Positions 7,584 through 12,870 of a stretch of 12,870 nucleotides of DNA are shown here, piece after piece. Under the pieces are notes generated by a model that saw only the letters and a program-made list of their open reading frames with translations, was not told where the DNA came from and ran no database searches. The stretch is from Nitrospirota bacterium (GTDB lineage Bacteria > Nitrospirota_A > Leptospirillia > Leptospirillales > Leptospirillaceae): NCBI GenBank assembly GCA_021844645.1, contig JAKBTA010000034.1, forward strand, positions 1 through 12,870. Reading direction: 5' to 3'. How positions within the stretch are numbered: the stretch's first letter is position 1; every line of letters begins with the position of its first letter. Position numbers and translations under genes: made by a program.

Positions 7584-8742
7584 ACGCGGTCAGCGCAGCA
7601 TCAAGTTCGGGATGGTCCTTTCTGTAACGGGAAAGCGGTATCCCCTGGCTGATGGCATCCCATGCCTGACGAATCGATTTTCCACCCGCCCGGGCTCCGT
7701 CGGGGTGACCACAGACCCCTCCACCGCACAGATAGGCAAAATCCGGTCCAAAAAGATCATAGTGGACCTTCATGGTACCCGCATGCATACCTCCGCCGAC
7801 CGCAATCAGGCTTTCCTTGCGGGTTCCCAAGGGAGTTTTCACTGCATCCATGACCTCCAAAAGCTCGGAACGGGTTGCCTTGAGCGTTCCCTTGAGGGCG
7901 GGATAGAGCACAATATCGGCCCCGGCAAGACGCATGAATTTGGACCATGCGCGGACACTCATTCCGTTTTTCTGCCAAAGCCACCCACTCATGGCCATAT
8001 GGGCCATGATCGGGAAGCGCTCCATCCGGGCAAGCTCCTCCAGCATGGGAAATCCGGAAGCCGCCGGAGACAGCATGGCCAGATCACAGCCCATATCCGC
8101 TCCCCGGGAAAATCGGTCCACCATCTTCATCGGGGTGTCTACCGGATGCATCATCACATTCTTGGGCTCACCCGTTTCTTTTTCCGCCCGTCTTGCTGCA
8201 GCGACAGCGGCCTCAAATCGGGCCGTCCAGTTTTTATCGGACTCCTGAAGCAGCTCATCGCTTTTGATCGCATCCATTCCACCAACAAGGCTTTCATAGG
8301 CGATATGGGCGTACTCCTCCGGGGTGAGTCCCTGGGATGGCTTGATAACCGTGATAAACAACGGACGGTCAAGATTTCTCCTGCGCTTTTTGATTCCAGA
8401 CAAACCAAAGGCCGGGCCCGGGAGACGGTCCGCCAGAGCCTTTGGCAGGTCAAAATCCAGAAGCTCTATGGATTTCAGGATCTTGAGGCAGCTGATCTCT
8501 CCGGCAATCGACAGGAGAAGGCCATAGACGGTGCTGATATTCGCGGAAGGCACATCAATGGTGATAATCCCCCGTGATCCGACCTTCTTGATCGTATCCA
8601 CAGTCGCCATGAATCCCCCCGTCTTGCTGTTCTCATAGCGGGTTTTTTTCACACCGACACTCATTTCTCTCGCAATCAGGGCAGCTGCCCGGGGAAGGTC
8701 GTTTGAGGCGATGGCATAGGTCGCGCGAATCATTTCAGACAT
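7567..8742 (-). CDS. RuBisCO-like protein (form IV, probably acid-mine IV-AMC type)
   Basis: This 391-residue protein has the RuBisCO large-subunit fold but is probably not a carboxylase. By-eye alignment to spinach RbcL gives Lys134 = K175 (TVIKPSQG), Lys160 = carbamylated K201 in GGMDAIKSDE, and Asp162 and Glu163 = D203/E204, so Mg binding and enolisation chemistry could remain. Other substrate residues are changed: K177 is Ser136, R295 is Met249, H327 is not found, and S379 is Gly316 in AVGGGMH. The C-terminal GGGVCGHPDG (340-349) keeps the phosphate-binding glycines. Known form IV proteins act as enolases or isomerases in sulfur and methionine salvage; the role of this group is unknown to me. 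The ATG at 8742 has AGGAGA at 8751-8756, 8 bases away. The gene lies directly downstream of an insertion element, 48 bases from the tnpB stop. The family call is secure, and the subgroup is from memory of Leptospirillum proteins. Confidence 0.93.
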   Translation of the reverse strand: MSEMIRATYAIASNDLPRAAALIAREMSVGVKKTRYENSKTGGFMATVDTIKKVGSRGIITIDVPSANISTVYGLLLSIAGEISCLKILKSIELLDFDLPKALADRLPGPAFGLSGIKKRRRNLDRPLFITVIKPSQGLTPEEYAHIAYESLVGGMDAIKSDELLQESDKNWTARFEAAVAAARRAEKETGEPKNVMMHPVDTPMKMVDRFSRGADMGCDLAMLSPAASGFPMLEELARMERFPIMAHMAMSGWLWQKNGMSVRAWSKFMRLAGADIVLYPALKGTLKATRSELLEVMDAVKTPLGTRKESLIAVGGGMHAGTMKVHYDLFGPDFAYLCGGGVCGHPDGARAGGKSIRQAWDAISQGIPLSRYRKDHPELDAALTAFTRYV

Positions 8743-8783
8743 TGGTCTTTTCTCCTGTCGATTGGGAATACCTGATGAACTTT

Positions 8784-8930
8784 CCCGCCACTAAGCTGAC
8801 GCTGTAGTGGGGATTTCCGCTCTCACGAACGGACGTTCCTCTTTCGCCGAGGATGCGCAAAGGCGCATGGACCTTTGCGTCTGATCGTCCTCTCCGGAGG
8901 CTTTGACTTCGGACGGTTCCTGTCCTGGGT
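8784..8930 (-). ncRNA. Candidate omega/reRNA scaffold at the tnpB 3' end
   Basis: In this element family the guide-RNA scaffold overlaps the 3' end of tnpB and the right end, and the guide is the adjacent flanking DNA. That position corresponds here to the last part of tnpB plus the right-end hairpin. The 3' flank would be the RuBisCO-like gene leader. The upstream limit given is a guess. No separate sequence proof of an RNA exists, only the position and the hairpin. Confidence 0.25.
8788..8810 (-). repeat. Right-end (tnpB side) bulged hairpin of the insertion element
   Basis: CCACTA (8788-8793) pairs with TAGTGG (8805-8810), and the inner AGC (8794-8796) pairs with GCT (8801-8803). The loop is TGAC and G8804 is a single bulge. 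This is the irregular palindrome expected for recognition by an IS200/IS605 TnpA. The tnpB stop codon is part of the stem. Confidence 0.65.
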
Positions 8931-9297
8931 GTTTCTGTTTCCCGATCCCGCACCGCCGAACCTCTTTCTTCTGGATCTTCCCTTCCAGAAGAAGCCGGAT
9001 CCCCCTTCGGGCGATGACTCGACTGGCGTTGTGATCGGCATTGTCTTTTAGTCCGCAGCGCTGGCAGACGAACTCGGCCCGGGAAGGCCGGTTTTCCGGT
9101 CCGATGAACCGGGCGTACTCCTGATCGATGGGAACGGGCGTTCCCGAAAGAGAGACCGCTTTTTGGGCGAAGGCCCGGTCATACCGGTCTTCCGATACCT
9201 TGGCGTTATAGATGAACCGCTGGTGTCCGATCCATTGGAGCAGGATCTGTTCCTGGGCGGGAGTGGGATAGGCGCGAAGGCGCTTGCCGGTCTGCAT
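8791..9297 (-). pseudogene. tnpB: TnpB (IS200/IS605 RNA-guided nuclease) with large internal in-frame deletion
   Basis: A 168-residue remnant of a protein that is normally near 400 residues. The N-terminal part (KRLRAYPTPAQEQILL, then HQRFIYNAKVSEDRY) and a C-terminal part (EFVCQRCGLKDNADHNASRV, then IARRG) both match TnpB. They are fused at about base 9093 (...ARFIGPE|NRPSRAEF...). The missing segment would contain the RuvC Asp and Glu of motifs I and II and the first CxxC of the zinc finger. Only the second CxxC and the RuvC III Asp (in ADHNAS) remain. The frame is kept across the junction. The product cannot be an active nuclease. ATG 9297 is preferred over 9345 because the family homology starts there and the longer frame would run into tnpA. 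The stop lies inside the right-end hairpin. Confidence 0.82.
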
Positions 9298-9320
9298 GGG
9301 AGCATGATAACTTTGCTTAC

Positions 9321-9767
9321 ATGGAAACTCAACCAAACAAGTCAAGATCCAATGCCGTCTATTCTCTCAAGCTGCACATTGTCTTTGTGACAAAGTATCG
9401 GCGCAAGACGCTCGCTCCGGATCTTCTGGAATATTTGCAGGGCGCCTTCGGCGAGATTCTGGCGGAATGGCGATGCACCTTGCTGGAATTCGGAGGGGAA
9501 GCGGATCATGTGCATCTTCTGGCGGAGATCCACCCGGCACTCAACATCTCCACCCTGATCAACAATCTGAAAACGGCCTCTTCCAGGCGTGTTCGCAACC
9601 GATTTTCGGAGCATCTCAAGCCGTTCTACCGGGAACCGTATTTCTGGCATCGGGCCTACTATGTGGGGAGTGTGGGCGGAGCGACACTGGAAACGGTCCG
9701 TCGCTATGTGGAAGCTCAAGGAACAACTGAAAAAGCGGGAAGAAGAAAAACAAAATCGCCCGCTTGA
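9321..9767 (+). CDS. tnpA: TnpA, Y1 HUH transposase of IS200/IS605 family
   Basis: This 148-residue transposase cuts and joins single-stranded DNA at the element ends. Family features are present: the start YSLKLHIVFVTKYRRK (14-29), the HUH metal site His63-Val-His65 in EADHVHLL, the conserved PYFWHRAYYVGSVGGA (106-121), and the catalytic Tyr129 in VRRYVEAQ. Length is normal for the family (about 130-155). The basic tail (KAGRRKTKSPA) is unremarkable. The ATG at 9321 has only a weak GGAG at 9299-9302 at a long distance, so expression is probably low, as is usual for these genes. The gene points to the left-end hairpin and runs against purU. No frameshift or lost residue is visible, so it is likely active. 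Confidence 0.93.
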   Translation: METQPNKSRSNAVYSLKLHIVFVTKYRRKTLAPDLLEYLQGAFGEILAEWRCTLLEFGGEADHVHLLAEIHPALNISTLINNLKTASSRRVRNRFSEHLKPFYREPYFWHRAYYVGSVGGATLETVRRYVEAQGTTEKAGRRKTKSPA

Positions 9768-9772
9768 CCCCC

Positions 9773-9792
9773 TCTTGGCCTGTGGCCTAAGA
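9773..9792 (+). repeat. Left-end (tnpA side) bulged hairpin of the insertion element
   Basis: TCTT-GGCC (9773-9780) pairs with GGCC-AAGA, with loop TGT (9781-9783) and a bulged T9788. It is an 8-bp stem with one bulge, the same design as the other end although the bases differ. It begins a few bases after the tnpA stop and ends about 29 bases before the purU stop codon. Confidence 0.6.
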
Positions 9793-9820
9793 AGAATAAT
9801 GCGCGGGCAAGTGTCCAACG

Positions 9821-10672
9821 TTAATGAAAAACGATGGTCCGGTTGTCATGGACCAAAACCCGATCCTCGACATGATAGCGGAGCCCCCTGGCCAGAACCA
9901 GCTTTTCAATGTCACGGCCAAGTCGGGCCATCTCTTCCGGAGAGTCGCCATGATCGATCCGGATAACGTCCTGCTCGATGATGGGACCGGCATCAAGCTC
10001 TGCCGTCACATAATGGCAGGTGGCCCCTATCAGTTTGACGCCCCGCAAAAAAGCCTGACGATAGGGGCTCGCCCCGGCAAATGAGGGGAGGAAGCTGTGA
10101 TGGATATTCAGGATGCGACCTGAAAACCGGGTGCAGATGGATTCTGGGAGGATCCTCATATATCGCGCAAGGACCATGACATCTCCCTTGTACTCTAAAA
10201 AGAGACGTGCAATTTCAGAGAAGTGGTCCTGTGGGGATTGGGAATCCACCGGAAGGTAATGAAAGGGAATCCGGTTCCACTCGACAAATGATCGCAGGTT
10301 TTCATGGTTCGAAAGGATTGAGACAATCTCGAACGGCCCATCTCCGGTGGAGGCCCGGTGAATGAGTTCGTTGACACAGTGATCTTCCCGGCTCGCAAGA
10401 ACCACAACACGCTTTTTCTGGCCAGTATCCCAAATGCGCCACTTGATACCAAAACGGTCGGCGATGGGGGAAAAGAGGTCCGAAAAAGCGTCCTGGGGAA
10501 AGTCCAGACTATCGGCCCTGATCGCCTGACGCATGAAAAACCATTGGGTGGAAGGATCTGAATGATAGCTGGCTTCATCGATCCAGCCTCCGTGATCTGC
10601 CAGAAATCCGCTGACAGCCGAAATGATCCCGCACGCATCCGGACAGGACATGGTCAACACAAGGTGTCTCAA
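9821..10672 (-). CDS. purU: Formyltetrahydrofolate deformylase
   Basis: This 283-residue cytosolic enzyme hydrolyses 10-formyl-THF to THF and formate, balancing one-carbon pools and supplying formate. An N-terminal ACT domain (about 1-80, opening LVLTMSCPDACGIIS) is followed by a formyltransferase-type catalytic domain (about 86-283). The catalytic triad residues are seen: Asn189 and His191 in ILNIHHSFLPSF, and Asp227 in ELDAGPIIEQD. Also present is GDVMVLARYMRILP (163-176), typical of PurU. The start is TTG at 10672: an in-frame stop lies 18 bases upstream and AGGA (10678-10681) is 5 bases before it, so it is the earliest possible start, and the ACT motif begins almost at once. The VOC gene lies 49 bases upstream in the same direction. 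The insertion element begins just downstream. Confidence 0.95.
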   Translation of the reverse strand: MRHLVLTMSCPDACGIISAVSGFLADHGGWIDEASYHSDPSTQWFFMRQAIRADSLDFPQDAFSDLFSPIADRFGIKWRIWDTGQKKRVVVLASREDHCVNELIHRASTGDGPFEIVSILSNHENLRSFVEWNRIPFHYLPVDSQSPQDHFSEIARLFLEYKGDVMVLARYMRILPESICTRFSGRILNIHHSFLPSFAGASPYRQAFLRGVKLIGATCHYVTAELDAGPIIEQDVIRIDHGDSPEEMARLGRDIEKLVLARGLRYHVEDRVLVHDNRTIVFH

Positions 10673-10721
10673 GGTGATCCTTTCCGTCTAAAGATCATCT
10701 TTCTCATCATACCCGGAATTC

Positions 10722-11138
10722 TCAGAACGGGTGAGGTCGATCGCCCCGTTGTCTCCCGACCGGCAGATCAAAGGTGGTGATCTCGATCCAGTGGCCATCG
10801 GGATCGAAAAAATAAATAGAGAGGGAAATGCCATGGTCGTCGGTCGTAAAGGGAATCTGCCTTTTGGCCATTTCCATCACAGCCTCATCAAAACCTTCGC
10901 GATCCACATTGAATGCCAGATGACGGTCCGGATCGGATCCTGGCGATGGAGGAAGCGGAAGTGTCACAGCCGGATGAATCAGCGCGACACAAGTCTCTCC
11001 CGCACACATCATGGCCGGATAGTCGCCCCATTCCTTCTCATAACGCCGGGTCAATCCCAGAACGTCCTGATACCACCGGATCGATCTGGCCAAATCCGAA
11101 ACAGGGATGGCCACATGATCAATATGCCGGATTTTCAT
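10722..11138 (-). CDS. VOC-superfamily (glyoxalase/bleomycin-resistance-like) metalloprotein
   Basis: This 138-residue protein has the paired beta-alpha-beta-beta-beta pattern of the vicinal oxygen chelate family. It opens with MKIRHIDHVAIPVSDLARSI and WYQDVLGL, and ends with the usual FFDPDGHWIEITTFD. Likely metal ligands are His8, His73 (DRHLAF) and Glu119. Members include lactoylglutathione lyases, epimerases and dioxygenases. The substrate here is not predictable, and the length is usual for a single-subunit VOC protein. ATG 11138 is preferred because family homology begins there and GGAG lies about 8 bases upstream. A longer frame to 11207 exists but adds an unrelated 23-residue leader. 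The gene reads toward purU with 49 bases between them, so co-transcription is likely. Confidence 0.85.
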   Translation of the reverse strand: MKIRHIDHVAIPVSDLARSIRWYQDVLGLTRRYEKEWGDYPAMMCAGETCVALIHPAVTLPLPPSPGSDPDRHLAFNVDREGFDEAVMEMAKRQIPFTTDDHGISLSIYFFDPDGHWIEITTFDLPVGRQRGDRPHPF

Positions 11139-11220
11139 ACGATTGGCTCCAATGACTCCAAAACTCCGGGAAAAATAAAACGGATTCACATCCCGACATT
11201 CGTCCAACCCTGATTTCCAA

Positions 11221-11236
11221 GGATTTCTGAAAATCC
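11221..11236. repeat. Short inverted repeat in divergent promoter region
   Basis: GGATTT-CTGA-AAATCC is a perfect 6-bp inverted repeat with a CTGA centre, about 83 bases upstream of the VOC start. It could be an operator. Chance cannot be excluded. Confidence 0.25.
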
Positions 11237-11296
11237 ATTCTATACCAACAAAAGGCGTTTTGGGAGTTCATCCCGCTCCCGGAAAATCCCAGATGA

Positions 11297-11326
11297 TTGA
11301 CTCGCCATCGAAGCTGGTATCACAAT
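11297..11326 (+). promoter_or_regulatory. Possible sigma-70-type promoter for the hypothetical gene
   Basis: TTGACT (11297-11302), an 18-base spacer, and CACAAT (11321-11326) match consensus at 5/6 and 4/6 positions. It lies about 110 bases before the 11438 start. Weak evidence. Confidence 0.25.
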
Positions 11327-11437
11327 GCCAAGACTGGAAGAACAACTTTAGACCCCTGAAGCGCCACGATTGAAACATATGGTCTTGGAGGGGCGATTTG
11401 GCAAAAAACCGAACAGGATTCGAAACAGAAGGATATC

Positions 11438-11929
11438 ATGCAAATAGACGATAAATGGCGACTTAACCGGAAAAAAAATGAATTTGCAAGAAGCTGTCCG
11501 GGGTTATTGACCTCTCTTGAGGAGGCCGAAGGAAAAACGGTTGAAAAAGTGATTTCCCTCTCGAAACAGGGAGACTCGGTTATTTTGTTCAAAGGAGGCT
11601 CATTTTTGATCGTGGGCTTTGGAGCTGTGATGCCTCCTGAACTTCTCGAAGGGTTAAACCTTTTGAGAACATTCATTGAGCCTGTTTATCCGGATTTTTA
11701 TCGGGAACTCGACCGGATGGCATCGGAAGACCGGGAGCTTTCCCGGCTGGCAAAACTCGAAAATATTCTCGGAGCGATCCGGAACAATGCCAAAAATCTG
11801 CCCGAACTGAAAGAAGCCCTCAGGAAAGCTCTTCTGGATCTTGAATCAGGGGCGTTTGAGCCACAGTGCCAGACACCATCGACAAAACCATCAGAATTTT
11901 CGGGAGATCCAGGAAAACAGAAAAAATAA
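11438..11929 (+). CDS. Hypothetical protein, 163 aa, unrecognised
   Basis: I do not recognise this family. The predicted protein is soluble, with no signal peptide or membrane span. Residues 25-60 (EEAEGKTVEKVISLSKQGDS then VILFKGGSFLIVG) look like a small beta-hairpin module. Residues 66-138 are mainly helical and charged, including DFYRELDRMASEDRELSRL and LPELKEALRKALLDLESG, and could form a coiled-coil or helical bundle. The last 20 residues are polar and probably disordered. The ATG follows AGAAGG at 11427-11432 with normal spacing. The coding pattern (third-position bias, no rare features) resembles its neighbours. The 3' end overlaps the convergent DUF2905 gene by 39 bases. It is probably real because of the ribosome site and length. 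Its function is unknown. Confidence 0.6.
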   Translation: MQIDDKWRLNRKKNEFARSCPGLLTSLEEAEGKTVEKVISLSKQGDSVILFKGGSFLIVGFGAVMPPELLEGLNLLRTFIEPVYPDFYRELDRMASEDRELSRLAKLENILGAIRNNAKNLPELKEALRKALLDLESGAFEPQCQTPSTKPSEFSGDPGKQKK

Positions 11930-12136
11930 GAGAGATAATCCGACAGAAAGCAAAAGGCTTGTCATTAACGGGAAGTACAGATGAAATCCTGGCCTGTGGA
12001 TCTCAATATCTCCCGGAAGACGTCCGGGAAGGGGAAGACCGGATTTTTTTCCCCATCTTGACCACAACTCCGACATCCCCGCCAGAAGCAGAAATAGTAC
12101 CCCAAGAAACCAAAAAAGACGGGTCAGGCTAGGCAA
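11891..12136 (-). CDS. DUF2905 small membrane protein
   Basis: This 81-residue protein has two hydrophobic segments: residues about 5-21 (LTRLFWFLGVLFLLLAG) and about 54-76 (YFPLMTSLLLSVGLSLLFFLF). Between them is the DUF2905 signature PGRLPGDIEI (37-46). The pattern LPGDI, then FxxYFPLxTSLLLS, is diagnostic of the family, whose function is unknown. The frame extends upstream to 12238, but this is inside nadA. The TTG at 12136 gives the usual family length and overlaps the nadA stop by 8 bases, suggesting translational coupling. The ribosome site is weak. This reading excludes the plus-strand frame over the same bases. Confidence rests on the signature. Confidence 0.78.
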   Translation of the reverse strand: MPSLTRLFWFLGVLFLLLAGMSELWSRWGKKSGLPLPGRLPGDIEIHRPGFHLYFPLMTSLLLSVGLSLLFFLFSWISRKF

Positions 12137-12869
12137 TGTCCAGCATTCTTTGAAGAGCTTGGCTTGCCGGAAGCCTGATCTCTTCGGGAATCTCGATTTC
12201 CGGAGCCATATCTTCCAGCGCCCAAAGAATTTTTTCAAGAGAATTGACCTTCATGTTGGCACAATCACAGGTAGTGCAGGCAGCGACAAAGCTTTTCCCC
12301 GGATTTTCCTTCTGAAGGCGATGGATCATTCCCGTTTCGGTCCCGACAATCACTGTTTGCCCGGAAAAGTTACGGACCTCCGTGGCCATTTTTGATGTTG
12401 ATGTCACAACATCCGCAATCATCGCGACATCAGGCTGACATTCCGGATGAGCCAGGACCAGCGCATCCGGGTGTTCCTCCTTGGCCTGATGAATGTCCTT
12501 TGCCATGATTCTCATGTGCGTTGGGCAAAATCCCCTGAAAAGGATCAGATTTCGTCCCGTTTGCCGCTGGACAAAATCTCCCAGGAACTGGTCGGGAATA
12601 AAGATGACGGGAACAGACTCGGGAATCGAGTTGACGATCTTCACAGCATTGGCCGAAGTGCAGCAGATATCGCTTTTGGCTTTGACCGCAGCCGGTGAGT
12701 TGACGTAGGTCACAACTACCGCACCCGGGTGTTCGGCTCTCAGTCGATCGACCTCTTCCGGGGTGATCATGTCCGCCATAGGGCATCCTGCGTCAAGGTC
12801 GGGAACGATGACCCTCCGGGACGGATTTAAAATTTTGGCGGTCTCGGCCATGAAATGAACACCGCAAAA
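12129..12869 (-). CDS. nadA: Quinolinate synthase NadA, 5'-truncated
   Basis: The enzyme condenses iminoaspartate with dihydroxyacetone phosphate to quinolinate in de novo NAD synthesis, using a [4Fe-4S] cluster. About 246 C-terminal residues are visible. The frame runs off the right edge, and ATG 12851 is internal, because upstream codons read FCGVHF in the standard VFCGVHFMAETAKIL context. Cluster ligands by family position are Cys2 (FCGVHF), Cys115 (RGFCPTH), and a Cys in CTTCDCANMK (198-207), probably Cys203. Spacing of about 113 and 88 residues fits the long B. subtilis-type NadA. Also present are the NSPAAVKA, HPECQPDV and VGTETGMIHRL motifs. It ends at TAG 12129 and overlaps the DUF2905 gene. 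The call is certain; the length is partial. Confidence 0.96.
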   Translation of the reverse strand, partial: FCGVHFMAETAKILNPSRRVIVPDLDAGCPMADMITPEEVDRLRAEHPGAVVVTYVNSPAAVKAKSDICCTSANAVKIVNSIPESVPVIFIPDQFLGDFVQRQTGRNLILFRGFCPTHMRIMAKDIHQAKEEHPDALVLAHPECQPDVAMIADVVTSTSKMATEVRNFSGQTVIVGTETGMIHRLQKENPGKSFVAACTTCDCANMKVNSLEKILWALEDMAPEIEIPEEIRLPASQALQRMLDIA

Positions 12870-12870
12870 A

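Larger units (their letters stand above)
8776..9800. mobile_element. IS200/IS605-family insertion element (tnpA plus core-deleted tnpB)
   Basis: The element is about 1 kb, with divergent tnpA (+) and tnpB (-) whose likely starts are 23 bases apart. Bulged subterminal hairpins lie beyond each gene, at 8788-8810 (right end, past tnpB) and 9773-9792 (left end, past tnpA). These elements move as single strands by a Y1 HUH transposase and make no target duplication, so the exact ends cannot be fixed from repeats; allow about 20 bases of error. Flanking genes run in the same direction (purU right, RuBisCO-like left), which indicates insertion into a formerly continuous minus-strand gene set. TnpA looks intact, so the copy may still move on its own. 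Confidence 0.85.
11139..11437. other. Intergenic region between divergent VOC gene and hypothetical gene
   Basis: No credible coding frame is seen. It holds a perfect 6-4-6 inverted repeat at 11221-11236, an imperfect dyad at 11258-11286 (GGGAG...CTCCC flanked by T4 and A4), and one possible rightward promoter. No terminator or RNA gene was recognised. Confidence 0.5.

Noticed and set aside
7612..8577. Plus-strand 321-codon frame opposite the RuBisCO-like gene
   Set aside because: It is the complement of a secure protein family gene. Its composition (many His, Arg, Gly) is typical of an antisense shadow.
9773..9792. Hairpin past tnpA as a terminator for tnpA or purU
   Set aside because: No T-run follows on either strand, and the bulged design and position fit an IS200/IS605 end better.
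11258..11286. Dyad GGGAG...CTCCC as a rho-independent terminator
   Set aside because: The stem is only 5 bp with a 9-base loop, no proper T-run follows on either strand, and it sits between divergent genes where no terminator is needed.
11866..12132. Plus-strand 88-codon frame after the hypothetical gene
   Set aside because: It lies opposite the DUF2905 gene, which has a clear family signature. The plus product is low-complexity at its end, matches nothing I know, and starts inside the preceding gene without a good ribosome site.
1..12870. CRISPR array, tRNA or rRNA genes
   Set aside because: No regularly spaced direct repeats and no tRNA cloverleaf or rRNA-like stretches were seen while reading both strands.

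Overview
The window reads like the chromosome of an acidophilic, chemolithoautotrophic Nitrospirota of the Leptospirillum type. This is an inference from gene content: a RuBisCO-like protein resembling the acid-mine (IV-AMC) group, a hydrogenase-4-like membrane complex without a NiFe site, and a mid-range GC content. No rRNA or other taxonomic marker is present. Genes are tightly packed, several use GTG or TTG starts, and three convergent gene pairs overlap at their 3' ends.

Bases 1-4816 (+) hold the end of a complex-I/hydrogenase-4-like operon. In order these are a 5'-truncated HyfC/NuoH-like subunit, HyfE, HyfF, a fused NuoC-NuoD-like large subunit (HyfG), and a NuoB-like Fe-S subunit (HyfI). 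Genes 1-3 are coupled by a 0-nt gap and a 1-nt overlap. The large subunit has lost all four cysteines that would bind NiFe, while the HyfI cluster ligands and the ion-translocation residues of HyfF remain. This points to an energy-converting-hydrogenase-related (Ehr) complex, not a hydrogenase.

Bases 4813-6228 (-) encode a c-di-GMP phosphodiesterase: a complete EAL domain followed by a C-terminal CZB-like zinc-sensing domain. A gene-free stretch of about 400 bases follows. Then comes a DMT/EamA transporter (+), which overlaps the end of the next gene.

Bases 7567-11138 hold a minus-strand set: a VOC-family metalloprotein, formyltetrahydrofolate deformylase (PurU) and a RuBisCO-like protein. 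An IS200/IS605-family element has landed between purU and the RuBisCO-like gene. Its TnpA is intact and both ends carry bulged hairpins. Its TnpB has lost its middle, including most of the nuclease core. The element leaves the RuBisCO-like gene only 48 bases downstream of the tnpB stop, so its expression has probably been rewired.

Bases 11139-12870 contain a roughly 300-base intergenic region, an unrecognised 163-residue protein (+), and on the minus strand a 5'-truncated quinolinate synthase gene (nadA), whose 3' end overlaps a small DUF2905 membrane-protein gene.

The points most worth following up are the NiFe-less Hyf complex with a displaced CxxC, the EAL-CZB fusion, the RuBisCO-like protein with altered active site, and the insertion element with a core-deleted TnpB that separates that gene from purU.
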